Shown in pieces: positions 17,584-27,270 of a stretch of 64,000 bases of DNA; the first letter of the stretch is position 1; each line of letters begins with the position of its first letter. The stretch spans positions 62,001-126,000 of the forward strand of contig OZ219894.1 of assembly GCA_964291635.2 (NCBI GenBank), given 5' to 3'. The notes under the pieces are model-generated. The model saw only the letters and a list, made by a program, of their open reading frames with translations. It was not told where the DNA came from and did no database searches. This DNA is from JAPPHA01 sp964291635. Lineage in GTDB: Bacteria > Pseudomonadota > Alphaproteobacteria > Rhodobacterales > Rhodobacteraceae. The translations under genes were made by a program, and so were the position numbers.

Positions 17584-19200
17584 TCAGGCTGGACTCGTAC
17601 TGGGAACAATCCTGGTCGGATCAATCTCCATCAGTTGAAATGCCCGTGTCTGCAGCGGCGTCGGTTCCGACATCAGCGGAAACCGATACGCCCGCCGGGC
17701 CGGTATGGCCACCTCGTTCAGCGTCAGCGTGGCCAGGTCGGCGAGGAGCGTCGTCAGGCTGTGAACCGGCAGCCCGTCGGAGGTCAGTTTGGTGTCGGCC
17801 TTGAGCTTGACGCTCTCCGAGACCTTTGCAGGCGCCACCGGTGACCTGCGTTGCGCCCGGGCGCCCTCGCGGTCGTCATCCTCGAACAGGAGCGGCGCCA
17901 GGCGACGGCGGAGATGCCATTCAACGTGGAAGGCCAGCATGCACAGGAACACATGCGCCCGTACATGGTCCCCGGAATAGACGTGGACCGGCCGGATCTC
18001 CAGCCGCGATGCCTTGAGTACTCGAAATGCCCGCTCCACTTGCGCGAGGGACTTGTACGCCTCCACCGCCGCCTCCGGCCCGATGGCCTCGGGATCAAGG
18101 CTGGTGCGGATCACGTAGACCCCGTCAAGCCGGCCCTCGGCGTCAATCCGCTCCTGACGCCGGCTCCAGGTGATGGCGCCGTCGGTGACGGTGATCTCGA
18201 AATGCTTCTCCACCTTCCGGCGGTTGGCATCCCGTCCCACCCTGCGGTTGATGGCCTCCCGGCCCTTCAGCCGGCCCGCGCGCACCGACGCCGCAATCGT
18301 CTCCAGCGTCTCTTCCGTCGCCAGCAGCAGGTCCTCCCGCTTGCGGGCCCGTTCCTCCCGCAACCGCGGGTTCAGGCAGACCATCAGCCGCTCGCCGGGA
18401 AAGTCCGGGCCGGTGACCTCCGCCACCGCGTCGGGAACCAGGGCCTCGGGAACGAGCGGCGGCGGCTCGTCCGCACCCGCCGGACGCAGGAGCTTGCGGA
18501 TGTCCTCGGTCTTGAGGGCCGAGATCCAGTCGAGATCCGCCGGCTCGAGATCCTCGCGGATGCGGGCCGTGGTGATCATCCCCCGGTCGCCCACCAGTGC
18601 CACATGGTCGATGCCGAAGCGGGTGCGCACCCGGGCCACCTGGGACGCCACCGTGGAGGGATCCCCGGTGTTGCCGGCAAACACCTCCACCGCAACCGGA
18701 CAGCCGTTCGCGGCACAGAGCAGTCCGTAGGTGATCTGCTGCTTGCCCGTCTTGCCGTCGCGGTTGTGGCCGAAGGCCGCGAGCGGGCAGCACCGTCCCT
18801 CCAGGAAACTGGACGAAACATCATGGAGAACAAGAGTATTGCCGCCCCCGAGGTGGCGGTTGGCGAGGCTCTTCTCGATCCAGGGCTGGCGCTTCAGCAG
18901 CCAGTCGAGCATGGCCAGCATCTCGTTGCCGGTGACGGGGCCGAGCCCGAGCACGGCCCCGAGGCTGGTGGAGGCGGTCTCCGGCGACAGCGCCCGGGCG
19001 GTGGCGAGCTTGGAGGCGGGATCGACGATGCGTGCGACAATGGCGGCGACGGCGAGATCCCTCATGCGGTCTGCCTTGCGGTCGAGGATGCGGACCAGGC
19101 CCAGGGACCGGAGCGTTCCCAACACCGCCGCCACGTGGCCGTGGGGAACCGCCCTTTTGATGGCGAAGACGTCGTTGAGGTTGCGGACGGCGACATCGGC
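17584..19200 (-). pseudogene. IS1634/IS4-superfamily transposase, 5'-truncated
   Basis: The frame encodes a DDE transposase of the IS1634 type: AIKRAVPHGHVAAVLGTLRSLGL near the start, first Asp in VLHDVSSSFLEG, second Asp in ALVGDRGMI, and Glu in AQVERAFRVLKA. From about 19200 upward the frame runs on to 19311 but codes unrelated residues, because that DNA is the opposite strand of a DruA-like fragment. The normal N-terminal start (a conserved segment ending in K-R-T-L-A-N-L in this family) is missing. The transposase is therefore a 5'-deleted remnant, although its three catalytic residues remain. No terminal inverted repeat pair could be identified. Confidence 0.85.
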
Positions 19201-19456
19201 TCCCACATCCTCGCAATCATCCGCAGGAAGCTGCCCGAAGACTGGAGCGCGCGCTACAACCTCACACTCGTGCTCTGCGAGACCTTCGTCCAGGTCCCTA
19301 CAGCGGGACACTCTACAAGGCGTCAGGATGGATCAAGGTCGGAACCACAAAGGGGCGCGGGGACGCTACGACCGCGACAACAGGTACGACAAACCGAAAA
19401 AGGACATCTGGCTCCGTCCGCTCAGAAAAGACTGGAAAAGAACCCTCAACAGGTGA
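19195..19456 (+). pseudogene. Stand-alone DruA-like (DUF4338) protein, C-terminal fragment with frameshifts
   Basis: Read with two frame changes (near 19298 and 19360) the plus strand gives IGSHILAIIRRKLPEDW, LVLCETFVQVP, YSGTLYKASGWIKVGTTKGRG, then RYDRDNRYDKPKKDIWLRPL and a stop at 19454-19456. This is the C-terminal half of a DUF4338/DruA-like protein. Unlike the fusion at 6017-8032 it ends with its own stop codon, so it was a free-standing protein. The N-terminal half is lost where the IS1634-type remnant abuts it. DruA is the hallmark subunit of Druantia anti-phage systems, but related domains also occur in transposon proteins, so a defence origin cannot be claimed. Confidence 0.7.
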
Positions 19457-19544
19457 AAATCACCCCACGCCCGAACGTTTACAAATACAATAACTTGCTA
19501 AAGCAACATACTGCAGCTCCGTTACGAGAACCCCGTACTGGGCC

Positions 19545-20438
19545 TCAGTTGAGCGACCACTGAAGCTGGCCAGAAACTATCCGGGCCGAAGCACCCAGGG
19601 CCAGCGGGTAGCTACCGGTGATGTGGCCGAAATCAGGTGAACAATAGACCGGGCACCCGGTGCGCTCTGCGATCCTGTGCCTCAGCCAACTTTCGTTTTG
19701 CACACCCAACATCTCGGTAAAACGGCCAAGCACCACGGCCGAAGCACCAATGAGTAATCCACTGTCCAACAATTGGTTCCAGGCGGCCAGCAACCTCGTT
19801 TCGTACTCGTATGCATCCTCAAAAAATAGCACGTAGCCGGCCAGTGACTCCGGCATATAAGGGGTACCGACCAATCTGGTGATCACACTCAGGCAGCCCC
19901 CAAACAGGGTCCCCCTTACACCCTCTGCTGGAAGCTTATTCAGGGGTTGCACCGAAATTGACCCGGACCTGGGCCGACCTCTCACCAGCAGTGCCGACAA
20001 CCGCTCGATATCAGTCTGCGTCCACAACGATGATCCCGGCATATTCGCATATAGTGCAGGCCACCCGAGTCGGGCATAGAGCGCCGACTGAAGTGCGCTC
20101 ACGTCAGAAATTCCCACCAGCGGTCGCGGTGACACGCGTTCCAGGCCACCCCAGTCGAGCCGACTCAACAGATCGCTGGCGCCATTTCCTCCACATGCTG
20201 CCACCAGGTAGTCGTAGCCATCGCCGGTTAGGCCCTCACGCAGTTGTCTCAGCCGATCCGCTATTCCACCCATGCCCACACGGTCACCAGAATCGGCATC
20301 GTAGGGTTGGTAATCCACCTCGAGGCCAGCTGACCTCAGGGCCGCTAAATTCTGCGCGAGCAGGTCCTTATCCGGTGGACCGCTGGGCTCCAGCACCCGG
20401 ATACGGATATTTCCGCGATCAACGTATCGCCGACTCAT
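19545..20438 (-). CDS. S66-family serine peptidase (LD-carboxypeptidase/MccF-like)
   Basis: A 297-residue peptidase of the S66 family, which includes LD-carboxypeptidase LdcA (trims tetrapeptide murein stems) and MccF (cleaves microcin C-type peptide-nucleotides). The nucleophile Ser is at about residue 111 in VGISDVSAL. The Glu of the triad is in LFFEDAYEYE and the His in PDFGHITGS. The segment YDYLVAACGGNGASDLL corresponds to the family's conserved glycine-rich loop. The ATG at 20438 overlaps the stop of the upstream ATPase (ATGA), so the two are translationally coupled. No signal peptide is seen, so it acts in the cytosol. Its place at the end of an Opp-type operon suggests it processes the imported peptide. 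Confidence 0.88.
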   Translation of the reverse strand: MSRRYVDRGNIRIRVLEPSGPPDKDLLAQNLAALRSAGLEVDYQPYDADSGDRVGMGGIADRLRQLREGLTGDGYDYLVAACGGNGASDLLSRLDWGGLERVSPRPLVGISDVSALQSALYARLGWPALYANMPGSSLWTQTDIERLSALLVRGRPRSGSISVQPLNKLPAEGVRGTLFGGCLSVITRLVGTPYMPESLAGYVLFFEDAYEYETRLLAAWNQLLDSGLLIGASAVVLGRFTEMLGVQNESWLRHRIAERTGCPVYCSPDFGHITGSYPLALGASARIVSGQLQWSLN

Positions 20439-22501
20439 TTGCCGGTCTCTGACTTCGCAGTAACGGCGTTCGCCGACTGCTCCTGCCTGCGATGCAGCTC
20501 GGCCAGTGGAATGTGGCAGCGGATCGCATGACCCAACTCCGTAGGCTGCCATGGTGGCGTCTCATTGTCACAGATATCGCCGATATGCCGGGGGCAACGT
20601 CGTTGGAAGGGACACCCTTTATCCGGGGGAAACAGGTCCGGTACATCCTTGGCCACGAGTCCCGGACCTGCATCCAGATCGGGCTCCGGTACCGCGCCGA
20701 GCAACACTTCGGTGTAGGGCTGGGAGGGAAAGCGATAGACGTTTTCAGATGGACCCATCTCACAAATCCTGCCTTGGTAGAGGACGGCCACGCGATCGGC
20801 TATGGCACGTACCACGGCCAGGTCATGCGACACGAAAATATAGGTTGTTCCCCGATCGGCCTGGAGTTGCTTCAACAGATCCAGGACCGCGGCTTGAACC
20901 GATACATCGAGTGAAGATGTCACCTCGTCGCACAGAACCAGGTCGGGGTTGGCGGCGAAGGCCCGCGCTACCGCGATCCGTTGCTTTTCTCCTCCGGACA
21001 ACTGACTCGGCAGGCGCTCTAGATAATCTTCGCCAAGACGCACCCCCTCGAGCAATGCTACGCTGTGCTCTCGCAATTGGTCGTTGCCAAGTCCAAAGTA
21101 GAGCCTCAGCGGTTGCGCTAGAATTTGCGCCACTGTGTGTCGGGGGTTGAGAGAGGCATCCGGATTCTGAAAGATAAGCTGAACCCGTCGAGACAGGTTC
21201 TTCGCTCGCTTGTCGACAGGGGTGTTCAGATTTTCGGCCTGCTCGAAAGTGATGGATCCGCTTCGCGGAGGCAAAAGTCCGGCGATGGCCCGAAGGATCG
21301 TCGACTTGCCGCTTCCGGATTCGCCGACCACCCCGACGACTTCCCCTCGGCGAATGGTCAAATCGATCTCGTCGACAGTTGGCCCCACCTCAGGATGCCG
21401 ACCCAGAATCTGGTCAACGATACCGGGCTTGGCATAGCTGATTGCCACGTTGTCGAGTCGAAGGATGCTGTCCAATTTGTCCCTACTCGCCCCGCGGCGC
21501 CAATGCGGCGGTTCCGGTGGTGTGAGCTGCTCCACCCGGTCGTGGAAATGGCAGCGCACAAGCTCTCGCGAGGTCGTGGGCTCAAGCAATGGTCTTTCGT
21601 CCCTGCAACGTTGCCCCGCCATGGGACAGCGACCGGCAAATCCGCATCCTTGGCCAGCCCTGCCTGGAGGCGGAGGCCGTCCCGGCATCGAGGCAGGCAC
21701 GACCGCCTCCTTCAACCTGGGAATTGACAAAAGCAGCCCACGGGCATAGGGATGCGCCGGCTGCTTCAACACCCGGCGTGCCGGACCATCGAGCACGAGT
21801 TCCCCTGCATACATGACGATTATGCGATTGCTGACTCGCGCAATGGCGCCCAGGTCGTGGCTGACATAGATCATCGCAGTCCCGGTCTCAGCCGCCAACT
21901 CACGCAACAACCCAAGGATATGGGCTTGAGTTGTGACGTCGAGACCGGTCGTCGGCTCATCGAGCAACAGAACTTCGGGCTCGCCCGCCAGCGCCATCGC
22001 GATGGCAACACGTTGTTGTTGACCGCCAGAGAGTTCGTGGGGATAGCGTTCCAGCATTTCCTCTGGTTGCGGCAAACGCACTTGAGACGCCAATTCGATA
22101 ACACGTTCACGCTGTTGATCTTCTGCGAGCTTTGAATGCAGCCTTACGGACTCGCCAATCTGCCGGCCGATTCTCAAGGTCGGAGTCAATGACTGGCCGG
22201 CATTCTGTGGAATCAGGGCAAGATTACCGCCGCGAATGACCTCGAGAGCCCGTTCGTCCATGTTGAATACATTGACCCCACGAAAGAGGGATTCGCCCTC
22301 TAAGACCCGGATGCCACTTTTCAGATAACCCATCATGGCCAGGGCCATTGTGCTCTTGCCGCATCCTGACTCGCCAACCAACCCAATCGCCTCGCCCTCG
22401 CCAATCGCGAGATCGATGTTCCGCAGTATTGGCAGCGTGGCTCCCGCCTGGCTTGTATAGCCTACGCTCAAGTTCTTTACCTGGACGAGGGATTCACCCA
22501 T
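20435..22501 (-). CDS. Fused ABC transporter ATPase, OppD-OppF type
   Basis: A 688-residue protein joining two ATPase modules. Module 1 (residues about 5-325): Walker A GESGCGKST at 43-51, signature LSGGQQQR, Walker B VLLLDEPTTGLD, then the Cys-containing tail GCGFAGRCPMAGQRC. Module 2 (about 345-688): Walker A GESGSGKST, signature LSGGEKQR, Walker B LVLCDEVTSSLD, tail CPFQRRCPRHIGDIC. The start is the ATG at 22501, directly before the hydrophilic beta strand SLVQVKNLSV; upstream in-frame codons overlap the permease gene. It lies 8 nt after the permease stop. The fusion contrasts with the separate ATPases of the 13-kb and 49-kb operons, marking this as a distinct transporter. Confidence 0.93.
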   Translation of the reverse strand: MGESLVQVKNLSVGYTSQAGATLPILRNIDLAIGEGEAIGLVGESGCGKSTMALAMMGYLKSGIRVLEGESLFRGVNVFNMDERALEVIRGGNLALIPQNAGQSLTPTLRIGRQIGESVRLHSKLAEDQQRERVIELASQVRLPQPEEMLERYPHELSGGQQQRVAIAMALAGEPEVLLLDEPTTGLDVTTQAHILGLLRELAAETGTAMIYVSHDLGAIARVSNRIIVMYAGELVLDGPARRVLKQPAHPYARGLLLSIPRLKEAVVPASMPGRPPPPGRAGQGCGFAGRCPMAGQRCRDERPLLEPTTSRELVRCHFHDRVEQLTPPEPPHWRRGASRDKLDSILRLDNVAISYAKPGIVDQILGRHPEVGPTVDEIDLTIRRGEVVGVVGESGSGKSTILRAIAGLLPPRSGSITFEQAENLNTPVDKRAKNLSRRVQLIFQNPDASLNPRHTVAQILAQPLRLYFGLGNDQLREHSVALLEGVRLGEDYLERLPSQLSGGEKQRIAVARAFAANPDLVLCDEVTSSLDVSVQAAVLDLLKQLQADRGTTYIFVSHDLAVVRAIADRVAVLYQGRICEMGPSENVYRFPSQPYTEVLLGAVPEPDLDAGPGLVAKDVPDLFPPDKGCPFQRRCPRHIGDICDNETPPWQPTELGHAIRCHIPLAELHRRQEQSANAVTAKSETGK

Positions 22502-22509
22502 TGCGAGAA

Positions 22510-23400
22510 CTAGACTGGCGCCTTTTGGGCACGATCGATACCCAGGGTCTTGGCCAGTGCGTCGGCAAACAAATTGATCCCAATGATCAGCGAGCTGAGT
22601 GCCACGATGGGAGCCACCGCCGCCCACCATGCGATCGAAATGTAGCCTCGCGCATTGGAAATCATCAGGCCCCAGTCGGGCGTTGGCGGCGTTACACCAA
22701 ACCCGAGAAATGATAACGAGCTGAACGTCAGCAGCATCCAAGACCAACGCATGGCGCCTTCAACCAGCAAAACATCGAGCACGTTCGGCAAAAGTTCCCG
22801 CCAAACGATTGTGGACCGACTTTCGCCGCGCGCTCGGGCAGCGGTCACGAAGTCGAGTGCCACCACATCGTGCGTCGCTGCGCGCGCCATACGTATAACC
22901 GGGACGCCGAAGAAAAACCCCAAAGTAAGAATCATCACACTGGGACCGAAACCGACGATGACAACGATCAAGAGCAAAACCAGAATCCATGGCAAGCAAA
23001 GAAACGCATCGACGAGACGCATAAGGAACTCGTCGAGCCATCCGCCAACGAAGCCAAGTAAAATTCCCAGCAATCCTCCCCATGTGATGGCGAGGACAGT
23101 GCCAACGGTTGTCACAAGTAACGCCTGTCGCCCCCCAAGCACGGAGCGAGTGAACACGTCGCGCCCGAGGTTATCGGTGCCGAACCAGTGCTCGGAGGAG
23201 GGCCCAACGAGGGTCAACTGTGCGCTCATCTCTTTGAAATCGTAGGGCGCGATTGCAGGCGACACGACCGCCAAGAGGACGTGGAAAGCCACGAGAATGA
23301 GACCTATGAGGCCAGAAGGCCGGGAGGCCACCGACAAGAGGACAGCTAGTGACCTAGCGAGCACACTCTTTTGGAGGTGCTTAAAGTTTGTCGTCGCCAT
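22510..23400 (-). CDS. ABC transporter permease, DppC/OppC type
   Basis: A 296-residue inner-membrane permease. The N-terminal segment leads into a first membrane span, then HWFGTDNLGRDVFTRSVLGGR, the standard DppC core entry. The ATPase-docking EAA loop reads DFVTAARARGESRSTIVWRELLPNVLD. The start codon shares one base with the upstream permease stop (TGATG). The length is typical, in contrast to the 387-residue permeases of the repeated operon. Confidence 0.92.
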   Translation of the reverse strand: MATTNFKHLQKSVLARSLAVLLSVASRPSGLIGLILVAFHVLLAVVSPAIAPYDFKEMSAQLTLVGPSSEHWFGTDNLGRDVFTRSVLGGRQALLVTTVGTVLAITWGGLLGILLGFVGGWLDEFLMRLVDAFLCLPWILVLLLIVVIVGFGPSVMILTLGFFFGVPVIRMARAATHDVVALDFVTAARARGESRSTIVWRELLPNVLDVLLVEGAMRWSWMLLTFSSLSFLGFGVTPPTPDWGLMISNARGYISIAWWAAVAPIVALSSLIIGINLFADALAKTLGIDRAQKAPV

Positions 23401-24359
23401 CAGGGCTGCCTCGACCGCATCGTTCTAAGTCGTGGATTGGCTACAAGAGTCAACAAGTCGGCGAAGAGGTTCAGTCCGATATAAAGCGTCGCCAATATCA
23501 GGGCGATGGCCTGCACCGTGACAATGTCACGGAAGAAGATGGCCTGGACCATCAATCGACCAAGCCCAGGATAGTTGAACACTACCTCGATGACTACTGT
23601 GCCAGACAATAGCCATGCAATCATCAAGGCGACGAGATTGATGGTCGGCAACAGGGCGTTCGGTAACACGTGCCTGAACACTCTCTGCCAATAAGGCACG
23701 CCCTTCAGTTGCGCCATCTGGACGTAGTCGCTGGCCAACACATCGATTACGCTGGTACGTACCATGCGCAAAATGTGCGCCGACATGACAAGTGCGAGTG
23801 CGATGATCGGAAGGATGATGTCCGACAAAAACTCAAAAAGCAGTGCATCGGGTCGCGTAACCACGATTCCGGGGAGCCATTTGAGCCAGACGCTGAAAAT
23901 CAGGATTAAGACGGTGGCGGTCACAAACTCCGGGATCGTCATGGCGAATATCGCCGTGGTGGATATCCATAGGTCGGGGGCGCGGTCCCGCCACAGGGCC
24001 GCGATGACACCGAGCAGGATGGCAAGCGGAATTCCTACCAGCGACGCCGTAGCGCCGAGGATGACCGTGTTACGAAAACGGTTGGCGACCGTTTCGGAGA
24101 CGGGTTCCTTATCCTTGATCGAGACGCCGAAATCGCCCCTAACCGCGCCTACGACCCATTCGACGTAGCGTGTCACCGGTGGGCGGTTGACTCCAAAATC
24201 CTCACGGCAATTTTCCAGCCTCTTTCCCTGGGCCGCCTGCCCCAGATAGGCGGTGCAAGCGTCGCCGGGCAACGCTTCGAGCCCCGCGAAAATAACGACC
24301 GAGACGAGCATGATCGTTATAGCGCCAAGTGCCAACCTGCGCGCAATCAACCTTACCAT
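23400..24359 (-). CDS. ABC transporter permease, DppB/OppB type
   Basis: A 319-residue permease with the DppB-type N-terminal pattern: membrane helix, then GLEALPGDACTAYL. Six spans are visible, and the docking loop reads DYVQMAQLKGVPYWQRVFRHVLPNALLP. It is separated by 311 bp from the SBP gene upstream and overlaps the following permease gene by one base. The Cys in LPGDAC and in ENCREDFG could pair in the periplasm. Confidence 0.92.
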   Translation of the reverse strand: MVRLIARRLALGAITIMLVSVVIFAGLEALPGDACTAYLGQAAQGKRLENCREDFGVNRPPVTRYVEWVVGAVRGDFGVSIKDKEPVSETVANRFRNTVILGATASLVGIPLAILLGVIAALWRDRAPDLWISTTAIFAMTIPEFVTATVLILIFSVWLKWLPGIVVTRPDALLFEFLSDIILPIIALALVMSAHILRMVRTSVIDVLASDYVQMAQLKGVPYWQRVFRHVLPNALLPTINLVALMIAWLLSGTVVIEVVFNYPGLGRLMVQAIFFRDIVTVQAIALILATLYIGLNLFADLLTLVANPRLRTMRSRQP

Positions 24360-24591
24360 TTCGACTCCTGATCACGGCCTTACCATGGCCTGGAAACCAA
24401 GTTGAACTCAAGAAGTTCGAGGATCCATTCCCGACAGCGAGTGGTAGATAAGGCACCGGGTGGCGTCACCCGCAAAGTAAGTCGGCGAGTCCGTGTCGGT
24501 TTTCGGAAACGTATATGTCAGGAGTTCAGTCGATGGAAATTCAGGCCTGAGCAGTAGCATTTCAGCCGGGCTCTCGCCTTGTTTCCAGCAT

Positions 24592-24616
24592 CCCGGGCCC
24601 GGACCAAAGGCCCGGG
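24592..24616 (-). terminator. Hairpin between SBP and permease genes
   Basis: A perfect 8-bp G-C stem CCCGGGCC/GGCCCGGG (24592-24599 and 24609-24616) with a 9-nt loop lies in the 311-bp gap after the SBP stop. There is no U-run. Like the hairpins at 13118 and 49166 it sits just after an SBP gene, consistent with attenuation or 3'-end protection. Confidence 0.65.
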
Positions 24617-24670
24617 CCAAAGCGACGTGGACTCCACTTACAATTGGACCGCAAGAGCATTACCTGTCGG

Positions 24671-26164
24671 TTAGTCGCTTACAGTTATCAGGTGGTAACG
24701 GACAGCATCTCCAACCACCGCTTGCATCCCGGAAACTCTGTCGGTCACTGCAATGGCCTGGTTCATGTGAAACGGAATGAAGTTTCCGCCTGTCTCGTAG
24801 ATTATCCGCTGCAGTTGAGCGTACAGAGCCTTTCGTTTCTCGAAGTCGGGTTCCTGACCCGCCTGATCCAGCAAAGCGTCAAACTCCGCACTGTTGAAAC
24901 GGGTTTCGTTCCACTGCGCACCACTCCTAAAGTCTGCATTTAGGATTTTGTCAGCGGGGTTTTGGCCCCACCTCGTTTGCGAGACTGGCAGCTTCAACCA
25001 GACTTCCGACCAGTATCCTTCCGCCGGGGCCACCACGATGTTGGCCCTGATCCCGGCCTCCGCAACTTGTTGCTGATAGGCCTCCGCCAGCGGAATGAAA
25101 TAGGATTCAATGTTGCTGGTGACGATATCGAACTCGATGCCATCGGGATAGCCCGCTTCGGCGAGTAGCCGCTTGGCTTCTTCGATCTGCTGGGGGCATT
25201 CGATCGGCGTCCAATATTGATCGCCCGTCCACACCGGATGATCACAGGCAACTGTGCCGTTGCCGGGGCCAAGAATGAGGTCAATCAGGGCTTGGCGATC
25301 GGTTGCTATTCGCAGCGCCTTGCGCACGCGTGGGTCGGTGAAGGGCTCTGTGTCTGTCAGGAAAGCGATTCCCGTCCAGGCTCCTGTCTCAACGGTCAGC
25401 AATTTGTAATCTGGGTTGTTCTCGAAGAGCCGTCGACTTTCCCCAGTCATATCACTCCAGCCTAGCATGTCGATCTGGCCGGTTTGTAATGCTTGTACGC
25501 GCGCATTCGCATCCACGATGGCGATGACCTCGATCGTCTCGACACCGGGCGGGCCCTCCCAATAGTCGGGATTCGCCTTCAGAACGGTTGTGCCGTCAGG
25601 ATCGTATGTATCCACCATAAATGGTCCGGTTCCGATACCGGTCGTCGAAATTGTATCCACCGAGCCTTCCGGAATTATCCGCAAGCGATAATCCTGCAGC
25701 GCTAACCCGAGATCCGGGTATGGTGCACTGAGGGTCATCTTGATAGTGAACGGGTCGAGGGCTTCTATCTTTTCGACCATCTTGACGACCGCCGCGGCGG
25801 TCGAATCGAATTCGGGGTCTTGTACGTGATTAAAGGTATAAATCACGTCGGCCGCATCGAAGTCAGACCCGTCGTGGAATTTGACCCCTTCACGCAACTT
25901 GAAGATCCATTCGGTCGTATCGTCGTTTGAAGACCACTCAGTCGCCAGATCCGCATCTGGCTTTCCGCCGTCGCCGGGCCTGATCAAGCGGCTCATCGTC
26001 TTCTCTGTTACTTGAAAGAAGCGATTTTCTGACGCTGGGTCGAGGTCTAACCCTTTAAATCCACCGTAGTGGGATTGGCGAAATGTTCCGTCCGACGCGT
26101 GGACTAGCGTTATCGACATCGCCGCAACGATGACCGTTCCGAGCAATACATTCAGACTCTTCAT
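24671..26164 (-). CDS. Peptide-type ABC transporter substrate-binding protein (SBP_bac_5)
   Basis: A 497-residue periplasmic receptor and first gene of the minus-strand Opp-type operon. The ATG at 26164 follows GGAAGGAAG and opens a Sec signal peptide (MKSLNVLLGTVIVAAMSIT...VHA). Family blocks: TEWIFKLREGVKFHDGSDFDAADVIYTF, TGIGTGPFMVD and RVRKALRIATDRQALIDLI. An extended in-frame region up to 26509 lacks family sequence and is untranslated leader. It is clearly different from the 680-residue SBPs of the other operons (no DCPPVTV N-terminus). Together with the S66 peptidase it suggests a ligand with an acyl- or peptide-like bond cleaved after import (inference). Confidence 0.92.
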   Translation of the reverse strand: MKSLNVLLGTVIVAAMSITLVHASDGTFRQSHYGGFKGLDLDPASENRFFQVTEKTMSRLIRPGDGGKPDADLATEWSSNDDTTEWIFKLREGVKFHDGSDFDAADVIYTFNHVQDPEFDSTAAAVVKMVEKIEALDPFTIKMTLSAPYPDLGLALQDYRLRIIPEGSVDTISTTGIGTGPFMVDTYDPDGTTVLKANPDYWEGPPGVETIEVIAIVDANARVQALQTGQIDMLGWSDMTGESRRLFENNPDYKLLTVETGAWTGIAFLTDTEPFTDPRVRKALRIATDRQALIDLILGPGNGTVACDHPVWTGDQYWTPIECPQQIEEAKRLLAEAGYPDGIEFDIVTSNIESYFIPLAEAYQQQVAEAGIRANIVVAPAEGYWSEVWLKLPVSQTRWGQNPADKILNADFRSGAQWNETRFNSAEFDALLDQAGQEPDFEKRKALYAQLQRIIYETGGNFIPFHMNQAIAVTDRVSGMQAVVGDAVRYHLITVSD

Positions 26165-26471
26165 TGTTCTTCCTTCCCATTCGTAGCCGAATGCAGTGTA
26201 CCACAAGCGACTTTTACCTCCAAACTGGAAATCTTGTTGACTTGTATTCGGGGGAGAGGTGGCCCGCTTCAGGTGAATTGATAAGGTAATTGGGTAACTG
26301 CTCACCCCTTGGTTCAGGTGTGCCCCCTTGCGTGGCGTGCCTGGTTTGTCGCGAGCCGGGCGAACGGTTCTTCCTTCTGCAGGAACCGCATTTGACAACA
26401 TAGCTTCCGACGCCTGTCCAGGGGTCATGCGTTGATTCGGGCAGGCGGAGAGGCTTCTGCGGTGACTGCAT
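26165..26471. other. Leader and promoter region of the Opp-type operon
   Basis: About 300 bp between the SBP start and the methylase remnant. It must hold the operon promoter, but no pair of promoter hexamers stands out. Nothing else is recognised. Confidence 0.35.
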
Positions 26472-26839
26472 GGTTCCAAGGCCACGTCCGGTCTCAGCCA
26501 GGCGATCATCGCGGCGATGCCGCCTCATGACGTGTACATCGAGCCGTTCCTTGGGGGCGGCGCCATCATGAAGCGCAAGCCGCCCGCGATCCGCAACATC
26601 GGCATCAATCTCGATCTCCGCGCCTTGGGGGGCTTCGACAGCGACGGCGCTGTGGAGCTGCGCCACGGATGCGCCCTGCGCTTTCTCGAGGCATTCCCGT
26701 TCCAGGGCCGCGAGCTGGTCTGCTGTGACCCGCCCTGCCTGCAGGCGACCCGGCGGTCCGGGTGGCGCTGCTGACGCTTCTGAAGTCGCTGGACTGCCAG
26801 GTCATGATCTCCGGATACCCGTCGAAGGTATCCGCATAA
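26472..26839 (+). pseudogene. DNA adenine methylase (Dam-type), truncated and internally deleted
   Basis: The frame GSKATSGLSQAIIAAMPPHD, then EPFLGGGAIMKRKPPAIRNIG and RFLEAFPFQGRELV, matches phage-type D12-class adenine methylases from just after their start. EPFLGGGA is the AdoMet-binding motif. The catalytic DPPY motif reads DPPC. After ATRRS the frame breaks: about 13 codons are missing and the family sequence VALLTLLKSLDCQVMISGYPS continues in another frame to a TAA at 26837. The N-terminal codons, the C-terminal part and the catalytic Tyr are lost. It is most likely prophage-derived debris. Confidence 0.82.
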
Positions 26840-27270
26840 ACCCCACCTCACCACATCGTTGAAATTACGGAATTTTTTTGTCATCCATGATGTCAACGGA
26901 CCTCCTTTCTGTCCCTTCGACATGATTGCCCGACCTGCAGGCAGCACGTTGCGCCCTCATTCCTTGCCAGTCCCGGTCCGACCCGCAAGGTTCAGGATCC
27001 GGTCTGTTGTTCGCTGGACGGAGTTCAACATGCGCGGCTCTCTGCGCGAAGCGTGAACCCGGATTGACTGTCCTCAAGCCGCTTGCACCACCAGGGGGCT
27101 TGTCCGTTACGTAACGATTATGCCGTGGAACCCGGTCAGTCATTTCCGTAGCCAAGGGGGACTTCAATGGCCTCAAGATCACTGAAGTCAAGCTCATCGA
27201 TGGCCTGCAACTTGAGGCCATAGGGACTGTCACGCAATGACACCGGCGCGTTTTCAAGCCGCTCACTGGT
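26840..27270. other. Intergenic region with a palindromic site, no gene recognised
   Basis: About 430 bp between remnants. The long minus-strand frame across it shows no family motif. It contains the first of two CGTTACGTAACG palindromes. Confidence 0.4.
27105..27116. repeat. 12-bp palindrome CGTTACGTAACG, copy 1
   Basis: A perfect dyad, repeated exactly at 27390-27401, 285 bp away. The pair brackets the small gene at 27271. Such dyads can be operators or recombination sites; which applies here is unknown. Confidence 0.5.

Noticed and set aside
17851..19563. 570-codon plus-strand frame opposite the IS1634-type transposase
   Set aside because: Only its last part has meaning, as the DruA fragment; the rest is a shadow of the transposase.
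20435..22747. Upstream start for the fused ATPase at 22747
   Set aside because: The added residues overlap the permease gene and have no family similarity; the ATG at 22501 fits the operon spacing.
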